Shown piece after piece: positions 23,559 to 23,924 of a stretch of DNA of 23,924 nucleotides (position 1 is its first letter; every line of letters starts with the position of its first letter). The notes under the pieces are model-generated. The model searched no databases. It was not told the origin of the DNA and was given only the letters and a program-made list of their open reading frames with translations. The stretch is from Thermoplasmata archaeon (GTDB lineage Archaea; Thermoplasmatota; Thermoplasmata; Thermoplasmatales; Thermoplasmataceae): positions 1-23,924 of the forward strand of contig JAJZWN010000018.1 of assembly GCA_021846695.1 (NCBI GenBank), read 5' to 3'. A program made the position numbers and the translations under genes.

Positions 23559-23924
23559 GATAGTGTAAGTAATTGTCTGTAAATTATAAATGGCCTTGCA
23601 TAATTTAGATTTAGGAGATGAAAAAAATGCAAGACCAATTAGAAGTATTAAAAGAAAAGATAAAAAGTTATGGATTGAACAGGAAGAACATGAGGGATTT
23701 AAAGAAATGGTTCCTTAATGAACTCATGAACGAGGAAGCAGAAGAGCAATTAAATGCATCCAGGTATGAGAGAAATAATAATAGTAAAGACTATAGAAAT
23801 GGGTATAAGCAGAGATCATTGTTAACAACAGATGGAAAGGTTATATTAGATAAGCCACAGTTCAGGGAAACATCTTTCCATACAGCTGTATTTGACAATT
23901 ATTCCAGAGTAGAAAAATCAGTAG
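23559..23924 (+). mobile_element. IS256-family insertion sequence, left part (cut by window edge)
   Basis: The element contains the start of an IS256/mutator transposase and begins about 60 bases upstream of it. The likely terminal inverted repeat is GATAGTGTAAGTAATTGTCT and following bases (23559 onward), of the 'GTGTAA..ATT..GTGTAAA' pattern common at IS256 ends. The right end and target duplication lie outside the window, so the border is an estimate. It inserted in the gap after the MFS genes and disrupts no visible gene. Confidence 0.6.
23627..23924 (+). CDS. IS256-family (mutator-type) transposase, 5' part
   Basis: The first 99 codons are visible and open to the window end. LMNEEAEEQLNASRYERNN, then KDYRNGYKQRSLLTTDGKV and ILDKPQFRETSF match the N-terminal region of IS256 transposases (the 'RNGY..R.L.T..G.V.L.IPR' segment). 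The catalytic DDE residues lie downstream of the window. The start is ATG 23627, nine bases after AGGAG (23613-23617); ATG 23618 in frame overlaps that site and is less likely. Nothing shows whether the copy is intact. Confidence 0.85.
   Translation, partial: MQDQLEVLKEKIKSYGLNRKNMRDLKKWFLNELMNEEAEEQLNASRYERNNNSKDYRNGYKQRSLLTTDGKVILDKPQFRETSFHTAVFDNYSRVEKSV

Noticed and set aside
1..23924. CRISPR arrays, tRNA or rRNA genes, defence systems
   Set aside because: No regularly spaced repeats, no tRNA cloverleaf or rRNA motifs, and no recognisable nuclease, restriction or toxin genes were seen.

Overview
The window reads as a chromosomal segment from a thermoacidophilic archaeon of the Thermoplasmatales type (Ferroplasma, Acidiplasma, Picrophilus or Cuniculiplasma relatives). 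The support is low G+C, heavy use of ATA (Ile) and AGA/AGG (Arg), archaeal TATA boxes about 22-28 nt upstream of first-gene start codons (leaderless transcripts), Shine-Dalgarno sites mainly on internal operon genes, and archaeal families: a TrmB-type regulator, a LacS-type GH1 glycosidase, an Opp-type ABC importer with a C-terminally anchored binding protein, and GTP-dependent PEPCK. The genus is inference; no rRNA or tRNA gene is seen.

Left part (about 500-9305, all +): a five-gene Opp/Dpp-class ABC importer (binding protein, two permeases, two ATPases), a TrmB-family regulator, a GH1 beta-glycosidase with the catalytic pair E205/E383, and an SGNH hydrolase very like the intracellular acetylxylan esterase Axe2. 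Together they look like one carbohydrate catabolon: import of plant-type, possibly acetylated, oligosaccharides, then cytoplasmic deacetylation and hydrolysis under TrmB-type control. The far left edge holds the first codons of a divergent minus-strand gene.

Middle part (9306-14549): a GC-rich, strongly structured island (about 9340-9606) that may be a decayed IS200/IS605-type end or an unassigned structured RNA; small remnant ORFs; two integral membrane proteins of unknown function; a cytosolic M13 zinc metallopeptidase; and a small hypothetical protein.

Right part: a minus-strand run (14607-20733) with a SAM methyltransferase, an S9 serine peptidase, PEPCK and a TPR protein, separated by a 546-base gap that contains a palindrome next to a TATA box and a 27-codon ORF. 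Then (+) come two tandem paralogous MFS sugar-type transporters, each with a GTG start and its own TATA box, and finally the left end of an IS256-family insertion sequence cut off by the window edge.

No CRISPR array or defence island is visible. The best candidate for something new is the archaeal oligosaccharide/acetyl-esterase locus; the structured island and the short unlisted ORFs are the best unexplained sequence.
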